A stretch of DNA of 64,000 bases, taken from assembly GCF_003116135.1 (NCBI RefSeq), contig NZ_PDOA01000004.1, forward strand, positions 186,001-250,000, written 5' to 3'. The position numbers and the translations under genes are program-made. This document shows, one piece after another, positions 38,262 to 46,529 of the stretch. The DNA comes from Teichococcus aestuarii (GTDB lineage: Bacteria > Pseudomonadota > Alphaproteobacteria > Acetobacterales > Acetobacteraceae). Numbering within the stretch: position 1 is the stretch's first letter; each line of letters opens with the position of its first letter. Below the pieces are notes generated by a model. The model did not search any database. It was not told the origin of the DNA and saw only the letters and a list, made by a program, of their open reading frames with translations.

Positions 38262-38657
38262 ATGCTGGAAGGCGGATGCTTCTGCGGCGCGGTGCGCTAC
38301 GTGGCGGAGGGCGCGCCCTTCCACCCGACGATCTGCCACTGCGCCGATTGCCGGCGCGCCGCCGGGGCGCCCTGCGTGGCCTGGTTCAGCGTGGCCATGG
38401 CGCGGCTGCGCTTCACCCGGGGCCGGCCCCGCTTCTTCGCCTCCAGCGCCAAGGCCGAGCGCGGCTTCTGCGCCGATTGCGGCACCACCCTCACCTGGCG
38501 CGGCCTGGCCACGCCGGAGGAGATCGACGTCACCATCGCCAGCCTGGACGAGCCGGAGGCGGTGCCGCCGGCCGACCACACCCAGGCCGCCGGCCGCCTT
38601 TCCTGGCTGGCGCTGGCGGACGGATTGCCGCGGATCCCCGGCTGGCGGACGGAGTAG
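38262..38657 (+). CDS. GFA-family (glutathione-dependent formaldehyde-activating type) zinc protein
   Basis: 131-residue protein of the GFA fold. Zinc-binding cysteines are arranged as usual: GGCFCGAVRY at the start, CHCADCRRAAGAPCVAWF, and RGFCADCGTTLTW. The family name comes from one formaldehyde-related member, but most members have unknown substrates. It lies 27 bp after the ABC operon in the same direction and may be read through from it. Confidence 0.93.
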   Translation: MLEGGCFCGAVRYVAEGAPFHPTICHCADCRRAAGAPCVAWFSVAMARLRFTRGRPRFFASSAKAERGFCADCGTTLTWRGLATPEEIDVTIASLDEPEAVPPADHTQAAGRLSWLALADGLPRIPGWRTE

Positions 38658-38668
38658 GGCGGGGGGCC

Positions 38669-38998
38669 TCAGTGCCCGGCGCTGCCTGACAACAGGTTTA
38701 TGACCAGCACCCCGGCCAGGATCAGCCCGATGCCGAGCACCGCCGCCGCGTCGAGCCGCTGGCCGTAGAGCAGCCACCCCGCCGCCGAGACCAGCACGAC
38801 GCCGATGCCGGACCACAGCGCGTAGGCGATGCCCACGGGCCATGCGCGGAGCGCCAGCGACAGGAAGTAGAAGGCGCCGCCATAGCCCAGCACCACCACC
38901 ACCGAGGGCAGCAGGCGGGTGAAGCCCTGGGTCGCCGCCAGGGCGGAGGTGGCGATCACTTCGAGCAGGATGGCGAGGGCGAGGTGCAGCGTGGCCAT
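38669..38998 (-). CDS. small multidrug resistance (SMR) family transporter
   Basis: 109-residue protein with four membrane helices. The essential membrane glutamate is E13 ([19 protein letters not shown]), equivalent to E14 of EmrE, and the family blocks [25 protein letters not shown] and [17 protein letters not shown] are present. SMR proteins export cationic drugs or guanidinium as antiparallel dimers, driven by protons. No partner gene is adjacent, so a homodimeric EmrE/Gdx-like protein is likely. Confidence 0.93.
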   Translation of the reverse strand: MATLHLALAILLEVIATSALAATQGFTRLLPSVVVVLGYGGAFYFLSLALRAWPVGIAYALWSGIGVVLVSAAGWLLYGQRLDAAAVLGIGLILAGVLVINLLSGSAGH

Positions 38999-39121
38999 GC
39001 GCCGGCCCGTGCCGTTGCGAAAGCGTGCTGTCAAGCGCGCGGCGGCTCTTACCAGCGCCGCATCCCGGGGCCACCTGCCGTGTTGCACCCGCATCCACGG
39101 GACAAGGGAGACCCAGACGCC

Positions 39122-39868
39122 ATGACCACCACCACCCCCATGCTCGCCCGGCGCGGCATGCTGGCCGCCGGCGCCACGCTGTTCGCCACCGGCCTGTTCG
39201 CCACGCCGCGCCGTGGCCTGGGCCAGTCGGCGGCGCCCTCCGGCCCCTACACCCTGCCGCCGCTGCCCTACGCCGCCAACGCGCTGGAGCCGCATATCGA
39301 CGCCGCTACCATGGAGCTGCACCACGGCAAGCACCACGCGGCCTATGTGAACAACCTCAACACCGCGCTGAAGGACCACGGCCAGCTCGCCGCCATGCCG
39401 CTGGAGCAGCTGCTGACGAAGATCGGCGAGGCGCCCGAGAGCGTGCGCACGGCGCTGCGCAACAATGGCGGCGGCCACGCCAACCACGCCATGTTCTGGC
39501 AAATCATGGGCGGCAAGGGCGGCAGCCCCTCCGGCGAGCTGGCCCAGGCGATCGACCGCGATCTCGGCGGGCTCGACAAGATGAAGTCCGACTTCAACGG
39601 CATGGGCGGGCGCGTCTTCGGCTCGGGCTGGGTGTTCGTCACCGTGGACCAGGGCGGCAAGCTGGCGCTGGCCAGCCGGCCCAACCAGGACACGCCGGTC
39701 ATGGAAGGCCAGCGCGTGCTGATGGGCAACGACGTGTGGGAGCACGCCTACTACCTGAAGTACAACAACCGCCGGCCGGAATACCTCGCCGCGTGGTGGA
39801 ACGTCGTCGACTGGGCGAAGGTGGGCGAGCGCTACGCGGCCGCGAAGGCGGGCACGCTGAAGATCTGA
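39122..39868 (+). CDS. exported Fe/Mn superoxide dismutase
   Basis: 248-residue superoxide dismutase with an N-terminal export signal, unlike the usual cytoplasmic enzyme of about 200 residues. The signal has a twin arginine ([21 protein letters not shown]) and ends near residue 37. The mature enzyme keeps all four metal ligands: H58 ([10 protein letters not shown]), H122 (HANHAMFW), D204 and H208 ([13 protein letters not shown]). The [11 protein letters not shown] region fits the manganese or cambialistic type. A periplasmic location would protect against external superoxide. An RBS-like GACAAGGGAG precedes the ATG. Confidence 0.94.
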   Translation: MTTTTPMLARRGMLAAGATLFATGLFATPRRGLGQSAAPSGPYTLPPLPYAANALEPHIDAATMELHHGKHHAAYVNNLNTALKDHGQLAAMPLEQLLTKIGEAPESVRTALRNNGGGHANHAMFWQIMGGKGGSPSGELAQAIDRDLGGLDKMKSDFNGMGGRVFGSGWVFVTVDQGGKLALASRPNQDTPVMEGQRVLMGNDVWEHAYYLKYNNRRPEYLAAWWNVVDWAKVGERYAAAKAGTLKI

Positions 39869-39873
39869 GGCGG

Positions 39874-39902
39874 CCCCAGGGGGAAGGCTCTTTCCCCCGG
39901 GC
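39874..39902. terminator. hairpin after the superoxide dismutase gene
   Basis: Arms GGGGGAA (39879-39885) and TTCCCCC (39892-39898), extended imperfectly by CCCC and GGG, six bases after the superoxide dismutase stop. It lies between convergent genes and is another copy of the recurring GC-hairpin type. Confidence 0.6.
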
Positions 39903-39923
39903 TTCCCACCCCGCCCGGCGCGG

Positions 39924-40643
39924 TCAGCCGAAGACCAGGCGCCAGAGCAGGGGGAGCAGCAGGGCGGTGGCCAGGGCGTTTAGCCCCATCGCCATGCCGC
40001 TGAAGGCGCCGGCCGTCGCGTTCACCGCGATGGCCCGCGCCGTGCCGAGGCCGTGCGCGGCGGTGCCCATGGCCAGTCCGCGCGCGCGCCAGTCCTTCAC
40101 CCGCATGGCGTTCAGCGTCATCGGGCCGAGCGTCGCCCCCGTGACGCCGGAGGCCAGCACCACCGCTGCCGTCAGCCCCGGCAGGCCGCCGATCTGCTCG
40201 GCGATGCCCATGGCCACCGGCGTGGTGACGGAGCGCGGCGCGAGGCTGGCGGTGATCTCGGGCGCCGCGCCCAGCATCAGCGCGAAGGCCACCCCCACCG
40301 CCGCCGCCACGCCGCCGCCCGCGATCACCGCCAGCAGCGCCGCCAGCGCCGAGCGGCGCACATGCTGCCATTGCCGGTAGAGCGGCACCGCCAGCGCCAC
40401 CGTGGCCGGGCCGAGCAGGAAGTGGACGAACTGCGCGCCCTGGAAATACTGCCGGTACTCGATGCCGGTGAGCAGCAGCGCCGCCGCCAGCAGCGCCACC
40501 GCGAACAGCACCGGGTTGGCCGCCGGGTGCCAGCGGCACAGTGCCGCCAGCCGCAGCCCGGCCATCCAGGCCAGCAGCGTGGCGGTCAGCGCCGCCAGCG
40601 GGTCGCGCGCCAGATAGACCCAGATCTGCGCCAGATCGACCAT
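39924..40643 (-). CDS. lrgB: LrgB-family membrane protein
   Basis: 239-residue membrane protein of the LrgB/YohK family with about six helices. The signature is near the centre: [20 protein letters not shown] and [41 protein letters not shown]. LrgAB/CidAB systems act in holin/antiholin-like control of murein hydrolases or, in several species, in transport of pyruvate or glycolate. The ATG shares one base with the lrgA stop (TGATG), so the pair is translationally coupled. Confidence 0.93.
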   Translation of the reverse strand: MVDLAQIWVYLARDPLAALTATLLAWMAGLRLAALCRWHPAANPVLFAVALLAAALLLTGIEYRQYFQGAQFVHFLLGPATVALAVPLYRQWQHVRRSALAALLAVIAGGGVAAAVGVAFALMLGAAPEITASLAPRSVTTPVAMGIAEQIGGLPGLTAAVVLASGVTGATLGPMTLNAMRVKDWRARGLAMGTAAHGLGTARAIAVNATAGAFSGMAMGLNALATALLLPLLWRLVFG

Positions 40644-41011
40644 CAGCCCAGCCGCCGGATCAGCGCCTGCGCCAGCCGCCCGGTGAAGGCGATGCCGGCC
40701 AGCGTGCCCGCCACCACGGCCAGCGAGAGCGGCGCCCAGTCCCGCGCCAGCTGCGGCAGGTAGACCACCACCCCCACCCCCGCCGGCACGAAGAGCAGGC
40801 CCAGATGCATCAGCAGCGTGTCGGCGGTCTGGCCGAGGCCGGGGGCGCCCGGCGCCTCGGCCGGGCTGCCGCGCAGCCGGTCGCGCAGCAGCAGCCCGGC
40901 GAAGAGCAGCGCCATGCCGATCACCGGCCCCGGCACCGGCAGGTGCAGCGCACGCGCCAGCACCTCGCCGCAGAGCTGGCAGAGGAGGAGCAGGGTCAGG
41001 CCGTTGATCAT
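40643..41011 (-). CDS. lrgA: LrgA/CidA-family membrane protein
   Basis: 122-residue holin-like protein with four membrane helices. It starts MINGLTLLLLCQLCGEVLARALHLPVPGPVIGMALLFAGLLL, the conserved family opening, followed by LLMHLGLLFVPAGVGVVVY. It partners LrgB immediately downstream. A minus-strand terminator-like hairpin lies 135 bp upstream of the start, in what should be its leader, suggesting control by premature termination. Confidence 0.93.
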   Translation of the reverse strand: MINGLTLLLLCQLCGEVLARALHLPVPGPVIGMALLFAGLLLRDRLRGSPAEAPGAPGLGQTADTLLMHLGLLFVPAGVGVVVYLPQLARDWAPLSLAVVAGTLAGIAFTGRLAQALIRRLG

Positions 41012-41419
41012 GCCGTGGCTCCCCGCCGCTTCGCGGGCAGGGCAGGGTGGGGGGCGGGCCGCATGGGCGGGGCTCCTTCGGAGGCGGGAAGGGGGGCGCC
41101 CATGATCGGCCCCGGCGCGGGCACGATCCAGCCCTATGGCCTTGCAAAAAAAGCGGGGCGGACCTCCGGGGGAAGGCCCGCCCCTGAAGTGATCCCGCGC
41201 CGGGGAGGTTAGGTGGCGCGGAGGATGCCGGCAGGTATTCGGGGACCGGCACCCCATCGGGAGAGACAGGGCCTGGGTTCATGGCCCGGGCGCATCATGC
41301 CGGGCAGATGGTTGAGGTTTGGTTTTCGGCACCGGCGCGCCGCAAAAAATTCGCGCCCCTCTTGCCGGCGGCCCCCGCCTCGCCAAGGCTGCCGCCATGA
41401 ACCGGGGAGAGACACGCGC
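41012..41419. other. 408-bp gene-free interval between lrgA and the CoA-transferase gene
   Basis: No reading frame here has convincing start, composition or family resemblance. It holds the minus-strand terminator at 41146-41184, and divergent promoters for lrgAB and the CoA-transferase gene are expected. The A-runs at 41146-41152 and 41343-41348 are the only AT-rich spots. I could not assign a -35/-10 pair with confidence. Confidence 0.6.
41146..41184 (-). terminator. intrinsic terminator in the leader of lrgAB (possible attenuator or ncRNA end)
   Basis: Read on the minus strand this is a textbook intrinsic terminator: arms GGGGCGGGCCT and AGGTCCGCCCC (11 pairs, one G-U) with an eight-base loop, then GC and seven T. 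No convincing coding region lies upstream on that strand before the divergent CoA-transferase gene at 41420. The signal must therefore end a short transcript, either an lrgAB leader (attenuation) or a separate small RNA of up to about 200 nt. Confidence 0.75.
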
Positions 41420-42643
41420 ATGAGCACGGCACGCACCGCGCCGGAATCCGGCCCCACCCAGAGCGCCCTGCCCCTGGCCGGGCTGCGGGTGCTGGAGCTG
41501 GGGCACTACATCGCCGGCCCCTTCGCCACCCGCCTGCTGGCCGACATGGGGGCCGAGGTGGTGAAGGTGGAGCCGCCCGAGGGCGACCCCATCCGCGGCT
41601 GGGGCAGCAAGGCGCAGGGCCACCCGGTGTGGTTCAGCATCCATGGCCGCAACAAGCTCTCCGTCACGCTCGACCTGAAGAACCCGCGCGACAAGGCGCG
41701 CCTGGTGAAGCTCGCCGCCCGCGCCGACGCGCTGGTGGAGAATTTCCGCCCCGGCTACCTGGAGCGCATCGGGCTGGGGCCGGAGGTGCTGCAGGCGGAG
41801 AATCCGCGCCTCGTCATCGCCCGCGTCTCCGGCTACGGGCAGGACGGGCCATACCGGGACAAGCCGGCCTTCGGCGCCATCGGCGAGGCGATGGGGGGCT
41901 TGCGCCACCTCACCGCCAACCCGGGCCAGACCGAGCTGCCGCCGCCGCGCTGCGGCATCTCCATCAGCGACGACCTGGCGGGGATGTACGCCGCCATGGC
42001 CGTGGTCTCCGCCTGCTGGGGGCGGGACCGCGCGGGGCAGGAGGGGCGCGGCCGCATCATCGACATCAACCTGGTGGACAGCGTGATGAGCCTGATGGAG
42101 GGGATGCTCCCCGAATACGGGCTGACGGGGAAGATCCGCCAGCCGGCGGGCGCCGCCATTCCCACCGCCGCGCCCACCAACACCTACCCCTGCGCCGATG
42201 GCAAGTGGCTCTGCGTCGCCGGCAATTCCGACCTCATCTTCCGCCGGCTGATGGGCGCCATCGGCCGCCCCGAGCTGGCGGCCGACCCGCGCATGGCCGA
42301 CAATGCCGGCCGCTGCGCCAACGCCGCCGAGCTGGATGCCGCCATCGCCGCCTGGACGCGCACCCTGCCGGCGAAGGACGCGCAGGACGCGCTGGAGGCG
42401 GTGGACGTGCCCTGCTCCCGCCTCTACGACATCCGCGACATCGCCGAGGACCCGCATTTCCGCGCCCGGGATTCGGTGATGACGGTGCAGGACCCGCTGA
42501 TCGGCCCCGTGCTGCACCCGGCGGCGCCCTTCCGCTTCGACGGCGTGGCGCCGCGCGACATGGTGCGCTGGACGGGGCCGGCGGCGGGCGCGCACAACGC
42601 GCGGGTGTTCGGCGAATGGCTGGGCGAGGAGGCTGAAGCATGA
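41420..42643 (+). CDS. CaiB/BaiF-family CoA-transferase (class III)
   Basis: 407-residue family III CoA-transferase. It opens LPLAGLRVLELGHYIAGPFATRLLADMGAEVVKVEPPEGDPIRGWG and has SIHGRNKLSVTLDLKNPRDKARLVKLAARADALVENFRPG, with the catalytic aspartate expected in GISISDDLAGMYAAMAV. It moves CoA between organic acids. The overlap (ATGA) with an HMG-CoA-lyase-like gene suggests that the acid is activated here and the acyl-CoA cleaved by the next enzyme. The start at 41420 has GGGGAGAGA about nine bases upstream. Confidence 0.93.
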   Translation: MSTARTAPESGPTQSALPLAGLRVLELGHYIAGPFATRLLADMGAEVVKVEPPEGDPIRGWGSKAQGHPVWFSIHGRNKLSVTLDLKNPRDKARLVKLAARADALVENFRPGYLERIGLGPEVLQAENPRLVIARVSGYGQDGPYRDKPAFGAIGEAMGGLRHLTANPGQTELPPPRCGISISDDLAGMYAAMAVVSACWGRDRAGQEGRGRIIDINLVDSVMSLMEGMLPEYGLTGKIRQPAGAAIPTAAPTNTYPCADGKWLCVAGNSDLIFRRLMGAIGRPELAADPRMADNAGRCANAAELDAAIAAWTRTLPAKDAQDALEAVDVPCSRLYDIRDIAEDPHFRARDSVMTVQDPLIGPVLHPAAPFRFDGVAPRDMVRWTGPAAGAHNARVFGEWLGEEAEA

Positions 42644-43539
42644 GCGAGAGCGTCACCATCAGCGAGGTCGCCCCGCGCGACGGGCTGCAATCCATCGGCC
42701 CCTTCGTGCCCACCGAGACCAAGGTAGCCATGGTGCGCGCCCTCTACGAGGCGGGCGTGCGGCGGATGGAGGTGGGCAGCTTCGTCAGCCCGCGCGCCGT
42801 GCCGCAGATGGCCGACACGGCCGAGGTGCTGAAGGCGGCCAAGGCGCTGCCCGGCCTGGAGTGCACGGTGTTGGTGCCCAACCGCAAGGGCTTCGACCTC
42901 GCCCTGGCGGCGGGGGCGGACCGGCTGGGCTTCTTCATGTCCGTCACCGAGGCGCACAACCGCGCCAACCTCAACCGCGGCCGCGCCGACAGCCTGGCCG
43001 AGCTTTCCGAGCTGGTGCGCGAGGGCACGCGGCTGGGGGTGAAGATGCGCTTCAACCTCTCCTGCGCCTTCCACTGCCCTTTCGAGGGGGTGGTGCCGGT
43101 GGCCGATGCGGTGGACATGGTGGAGAAGGTGTTCTCCCTGGACCTGGGCATGGAGATCGGCATCGCCGACACCACCGGCAATGCGTCGCCGGACCAGGTG
43201 GCGGCGGTGTTCCGCCACACCATCGCCTCCTGGGAGAATCCCTTCGCCTTCCATGGCCACGACACCTACGGCATGGGCGTGGCGAACGCGCTGGCGGCCT
43301 ACGAGGCGGGCGTGCGGGTGTTCGACGGCGCGGCGGGCGGCCTTGGCGGCTGCCCCTTCGCCCCTGGCGCCACCGGCAACACCGCCACCGAGGACCTCGC
43401 CTGGATGTTCCGCCGCATGGGCGTGGCGACCGGCCTCGACTGGCCGAAGCTGCTGGTGGCGGCCGATCTCTGCGCCGCCGTCCCGGGCGGCACGCCGGGC
43501 GGCCGCATGCGCGGCGTCCCCGCCGCCCGCGCCGCCTGA
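42640..43539 (+). CDS. hydroxymethylglutaryl-CoA lyase family protein
   Basis: 299-residue HMGL-like TIM-barrel enzyme. Key parts are ISEVAPRDGLQS (divalent-metal aspartate), MEVGSFVSPRAVPQMADTAEV, FAFHGHDTYGMGVAN (metal-binding HxH) and the catalytic-cysteine loop GGLGGCPFAPGATGN. It splits HMG-CoA or a related 3-hydroxy-3-methylacyl-CoA to acetoacetate or pyruvate plus acetyl-CoA. Overlap with the CoA-transferase gene implies one pathway, for example a methyl-branched acid or citramalate-type acid. The exact substrate is unknown. Confidence 0.92.
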   Translation: MSESVTISEVAPRDGLQSIGPFVPTETKVAMVRALYEAGVRRMEVGSFVSPRAVPQMADTAEVLKAAKALPGLECTVLVPNRKGFDLALAAGADRLGFFMSVTEAHNRANLNRGRADSLAELSELVREGTRLGVKMRFNLSCAFHCPFEGVVPVADAVDMVEKVFSLDLGMEIGIADTTGNASPDQVAAVFRHTIASWENPFAFHGHDTYGMGVANALAAYEAGVRVFDGAAGGLGGCPFAPGATGNTATEDLAWMFRRMGVATGLDWPKLLVAADLCAAVPGGTPGGRMRGVPAARAA

Positions 43540-43542
43540 CGC

Positions 43543-44097
43543 ATGGGAGATCCAAGAACCTCAGGTTCTTGGCGGGGAGAGTTTGAGAGGGGCGGCGCCC
43601 CTCTCAAATGCTTCGGCCTGCTGCTGTTCCTGACCCTTGCCGCCTGCGGCGGCGGCAGCGGCGGCGGCCCCGTCACCGGCGCCGCCGCGCTGCGCGAGCC
43701 GGTGGCCTGCGTGCCCTATGCCCGCGCCCGCTCCGGCATCGAGCTGTATGGCGATGCCGGCACCTGGTGGGAGGCCGCCTCGGGCCGCTACGCGCGCGGC
43801 GCCGCGCCGCGCCCCGGCAGCGTGCTGGTGCTGCGCCCCGCGGGGCGGATGCGGGACGGGCATGTGGCGGTGGTCAGCCGCGTGCTCTCGGCGCGCGAGA
43901 TCCGGGTGGACCATGCCAACTGGGCCAGTGGCGGCGCCAAGGGGCGCATCGCGCTGGACCAGCCGGTGGTGGATGTCTCGCCGCGCAACGACTGGTCGCT
44001 GGTGCGGGTCTGGTACCCGCCGGTGCGGGACTATGGCGTGACGGCCTATCCGGCCGCCGGCTTCGTGCATGGCGGGCAGGCGGTGGCGGCGCGCTAG
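43543..44097 (+). CDS. CHAP-domain lipoprotein (putative cell-wall amidase)
   Basis: 184 residues from the only in-frame ATG. Residues 23-35 are a hydrophobic signal ending in the lipobox LAAC (C35), followed by a Gly/Ser linker. The CHAP domain spans about 50-165 with catalytic C56 (VACVPYARARSG), H107 (RDGHVAVVS) and a DHANWA motif, matching NlpC/P60-like peptidoglycan amidases or endopeptidases. The first 22 codons are formed by two hairpins and lack a ribosome site. The gene begins three bases after the HMG-CoA lyase stop, so it may depend on coupling, or its original start may have been replaced. Confidence 0.8.
   Translation: MGDPRTSGSWRGEFERGGAPLKCFGLLLFLTLAACGGGSGGGPVTGAAALREPVACVPYARARSGIELYGDAGTWWEAASGRYARGAAPRPGSVLVLRPAGRMRDGHVAVVSRVLSAREIRVDHANWASGGAKGRIALDQPVVDVSPRNDWSLVRVWYPPVRDYGVTAYPAAGFVHGGQAVAAR
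43552..43608. repeat. double hairpin overlapping the start of the CHAP gene
   Basis: Hairpin 1 has arms CCAAGAACC and GGTTCTTGG (43552-43572, loop TCA). Hairpin 2 has twelve-base arms TTTGAGAGGGGC and GCCCCTCTCAAA (43582-43608, loop GGC). Both follow the HMG-CoA lyase stop and look like a terminator pair, yet they lie inside the first 22 codons of the only in-frame start available to the CHAP lipoprotein. The GGTTCTT arm is shared with the third hairpin of the element at 11521-11544. Confidence 0.8.
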
Positions 44098-44161
44098 CGC
44101 GGCTGGACGAAGCCCGCCGCGCGTGCTGCAAGCGGGGAAAAGCCCTGCCGGAGGTTGGCCC

Positions 44162-45148
44162 GTGACACTGCATCGCCGCACCCTGCTCGCCAGCGGATTC
44201 GCCCTCGCAGGCGCCGCCCTCGCCGCGCCGCGCGGAGCGCGGGCGCAGCCGGCCTGGCCCACCCGGCCGGTGCGCCTCGTCGTGCCGTTCCCCGCCGGCT
44301 CCACGCCCGACATCCTGGCCCGCGCCCTGACGCCGCATTACGCCCAGGTCTTCGGCCAGCCCTTCGTGGTGGAGAACCGCGCCGGCGCCGGCGGCAACAT
44401 CGGCACCGACGCCGTGGCCAAGGCGACGGATGGCCACACCATCGGCCTGACCATCAACGGCCCGCTGGCCACCGCCCCCGCCCTCTACCCGCACCTGCCC
44501 TACGACCCGGCGAAGGATTTGGCGCCCATCTCGCTGCTGGCGCGGGCGGGGCAGGTGCTGGTGGTGAAGCCGGACCTGCCGGCGCGCGACCTGGCCGGCT
44601 TCGTCGCCCATGCCAAGGCCAATCCCGGCAAGCTGACCTATGGCTCGGTGGGTGCCGGCTCGGGCGGGCACCTGGCGATGGAGGATCTCAAGGCGCGCAC
44701 CGGCATCGCGCTGGAGCACGCGCCCTATCGCGGCTTCCCGCAGGCGGTGCTGGACCTCGTGGCCGGGCGGATCGACGCCATGATCCTGACCGTGGCGGGC
44801 ATCCTGCCGCAGGTGCGGGAGGGGCAGGTGCGGGCGCTGGCGGTGACCGCCGAGGCCCGGCTGCCGCAGCTGCCCGAGGTGCCGACGCTGGTGGAGGCCG
44901 GCCTGCCCGGCGCCGTCTCCTATGCCTGGAACGCGCTGGTGGCGCCGGCCGCGATGCCGGCGGATGTCATCGCCCGGCTGGCGCGGGAGACGCGGGCGGC
45001 GCTGGAGACGCCGGAGGCGCGGCAGGCCACCGGCACGGCGGGGTTCGAGATCGTCGCCTCCGGGCCGGAGGCGCTGGCCGCCTGGGTGGCGGAGGAGACC
45101 GCCCGCTGGGGCGGCATGATCGCGCGCCTCGGCATCAAGGCGGATTGA
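44162..45148 (+). CDS. Bug-family tripartite tricarboxylate transporter receptor
   Basis: 328-residue periplasmic receptor of the Bug/TctC family, starting with GTG after GGAGG. It has a twin-arginine signal (LHRRTLLASGFALAGAALA, cleaved near ARAQ). The mature start WPTRPVRLVVPFPAGSTPDILAR and VVENRAGAGGNIGTDAVAKA, YGSVGAGSGGHLAMEDLKA are the family hallmarks. Bug receptors bind carboxylates, amides or cyclic amides. No TctA/TctB membrane genes are nearby. The CoA-transferase/lyase pair upstream suggests an organic-acid ligand. Confidence 0.94.
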   Translation: MTLHRRTLLASGFALAGAALAAPRGARAQPAWPTRPVRLVVPFPAGSTPDILARALTPHYAQVFGQPFVVENRAGAGGNIGTDAVAKATDGHTIGLTINGPLATAPALYPHLPYDPAKDLAPISLLARAGQVLVVKPDLPARDLAGFVAHAKANPGKLTYGSVGAGSGGHLAMEDLKARTGIALEHAPYRGFPQAVLDLVAGRIDAMILTVAGILPQVREGQVRALAVTAEARLPQLPEVPTLVEAGLPGAVSYAWNALVAPAAMPADVIARLARETRAALETPEARQATGTAGFEIVASGPEALAAWVAEETARWGGMIARLGIKAD

Positions 45149-45154
45149 GGGCCG

Positions 45155-45181
45155 GCCGGGGGGAGGAGGGCTCCCCCCGGC
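45155..45181. terminator. hairpin between convergent Bug receptor and terC genes
   Basis: Ten-base arms CCGGGGGGAG (45156-45165) and CTCCCCCCGG (45171-45180), with one further G-C pair outside and loop GAGGG. It begins seven bases after the Bug gene stop and seven bases before the terC stop codon, so it can serve both genes. Confidence 0.7.
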
Positions 45182-45187
45182 GCGCGG

Positions 45188-46168
45188 TCAGAGGACCGGC
45201 TTCGGCTCCTCCTTGTCGTGGCGGGTCTTCCACAGCGAGAGGGCGATGGAGCCGGCGATGATGCTGGCTGTCACCATCAGGGCGTATTCCACCGGCACCG
45301 CCTTGCCGCCGGCGAACCAGTTGGCCAGCATCTTGGCGCCGACGATCATCAGCACGATCGACAGCCCGTGCTTCAGGTACTTGAAGCGGTGGATGATGCC
45401 GGCGAGCGCGAAGTACATGGCGCGCAGGCCGAGGATGGCGAAGACGTTCGCCGTGTAGACGATGAACGGGTCGGTCGAGACGGCGAAGATGGCCGGGATG
45501 CTGTCCAGCGCGAAGAGCAGGTCGGTCAGCTCCACCAGCACCAGCACCAGGGCGAGCGGCGTCAGCATCCGCTTGCCGTTCTCGACGACGCTGAAGCTCT
45601 TGCCGCGGAAGGTGTCCGTCACCGGCAGGTGGCGGCGCATCCAGCCGAGCACGGGGTTCTGCGTCGGGTCCGGCTCCTCGTCGGCGGCGCGCAGCATGGC
45701 CCATCCGCTGTAGATGAGGAACAGGCCGAAGATGATCATCACCCAATCGAACTCGCGGATCAGCGCGGTGCCGACGAGGATCATGATGCCGCGCATCACC
45801 AGCGCGCCCAGGATGCCCCAGAACAGCACGCGGTGCTGATAGGCCGCCGGCACGCCGAACTTGGCGAAGAGCAGCACGAAAACGAAGATGTTGTCGACCG
45901 AGAGCGACCACTCGATGACGTAGCCGGTGAGGAACTCAAGGCTTTTGGCGCTGCGTTCCTCCGGCGTCAGGCCATAGCTGAGGCGCAGCCAGCCGAAGAA
46001 CAGCAGGGCGAGGCCGACATAGGCGGCCGACTTGATGAGCGCGGTCTTGACCGGCACCGGCGCCGGGTCGCCATTGGCGTCCTTCCTGGCGAAGACGCCG
46101 AGGTCGAGCAGCAGCAGGCCCATGACGGCCGCGTTGAAGATAACCCAGAACCAGATTGAAGCTTCCAC
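45188..46168 (-). CDS. TerC-family integral membrane protein
   Basis: 326-residue membrane protein of the TerC/Alx family with about nine helices. Conserved acidic membrane motifs are YVIEWSLSVDNIFVFVLLFAKFGVP and ELTDLLFALDSIPAIFAVSTDPFIVYTANVFAILGLRAMYF. The family is linked to manganese efflux and metal loading of exported proteins, and historically to tellurite resistance. The start is GTG, with GAGGAG ten bases upstream. A leader of about 170 nt with three GGGCCC-type repeats precedes it. Confidence 0.93.
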   Translation of the reverse strand: MEASIWFWVIFNAAVMGLLLLDLGVFARKDANGDPAPVPVKTALIKSAAYVGLALLFFGWLRLSYGLTPEERSAKSLEFLTGYVIEWSLSVDNIFVFVLLFAKFGVPAAYQHRVLFWGILGALVMRGIMILVGTALIREFDWVMIIFGLFLIYSGWAMLRAADEEPDPTQNPVLGWMRRHLPVTDTFRGKSFSVVENGKRMLTPLALVLVLVELTDLLFALDSIPAIFAVSTDPFIVYTANVFAILGLRAMYFALAGIIHRFKYLKHGLSIVLMIVGAKMLANWFAGGKAVPVEYALMVTASIIAGSIALSLWKTRHDKEEPKPVL

Positions 46169-46373
46169 GGAGGGACGGCTCCTCAGAATAGGGGCCCGGC
46201 CACGATTCGGCCGTGGAAGTCGCTACAGGGGAATGCAGACCGGGCCCGGATTGCACGAGAAGTCGATCCGACATCACGAAGGCGGCTGGCCATGGACGAG
46301 CCATGGACGCCGCCGGGTCGCCAGAGGGGCCCGGATCCGAGGAATTAATGGATGAAATGTCATCCGGTTGCAA
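46169..46373 (-). promoter_or_regulatory. promoter and structured leader of terC
   Basis: On the minus strand TTGCAA (46373-46368) and ATTAAT (46349-46344) are 18 bp apart, predicting a start near 46337 and a leader of about 170 nt. The leader holds three CCGGGCCC blocks (46193-46200, 46241-46248 and 46327-46334), a CCACG/CGTGG hairpin just before the last block, and a direct repeat of CCATGG. The repeated self-complementary blocks allow alternative pairings near the ribosome site. The conserved core of the manganese yybP-ykoY riboswitch is not evident. The rest of the 361-bp gap to tatA (46374-46529) shows nothing I can assign. Confidence 0.4.
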
Positions 46374-46529
46374 GAGCGGTTGTTTCCGGACGCGATTCAC
46401 GCCATGTCCTGATTTGCGCGACGGTGCACGGGACATTAGTGTCCGTCATCACGGCGAGGAGACGCGGTCCGGCTGGCGTGGGCATTCCCGTCAGGCCGGT
46501 GGCCGCCCAAATTGGATCGAGGCGTGGCT

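Noticed and set aside
41209-41457. Small minus-strand frame upstream of the lrgAB leader terminator
   Set aside because: It overlaps the start of the CoA-transferase gene, has no ribosome site and a shadow-like composition, so it does not explain the terminator.
46169-46340. yybP-ykoY manganese riboswitch upstream of terC
   Set aside because: TerC genes often have one, but I could not find the conserved GGGGAGUA core or the partner loop in this leader. A covariance search would be decisive.
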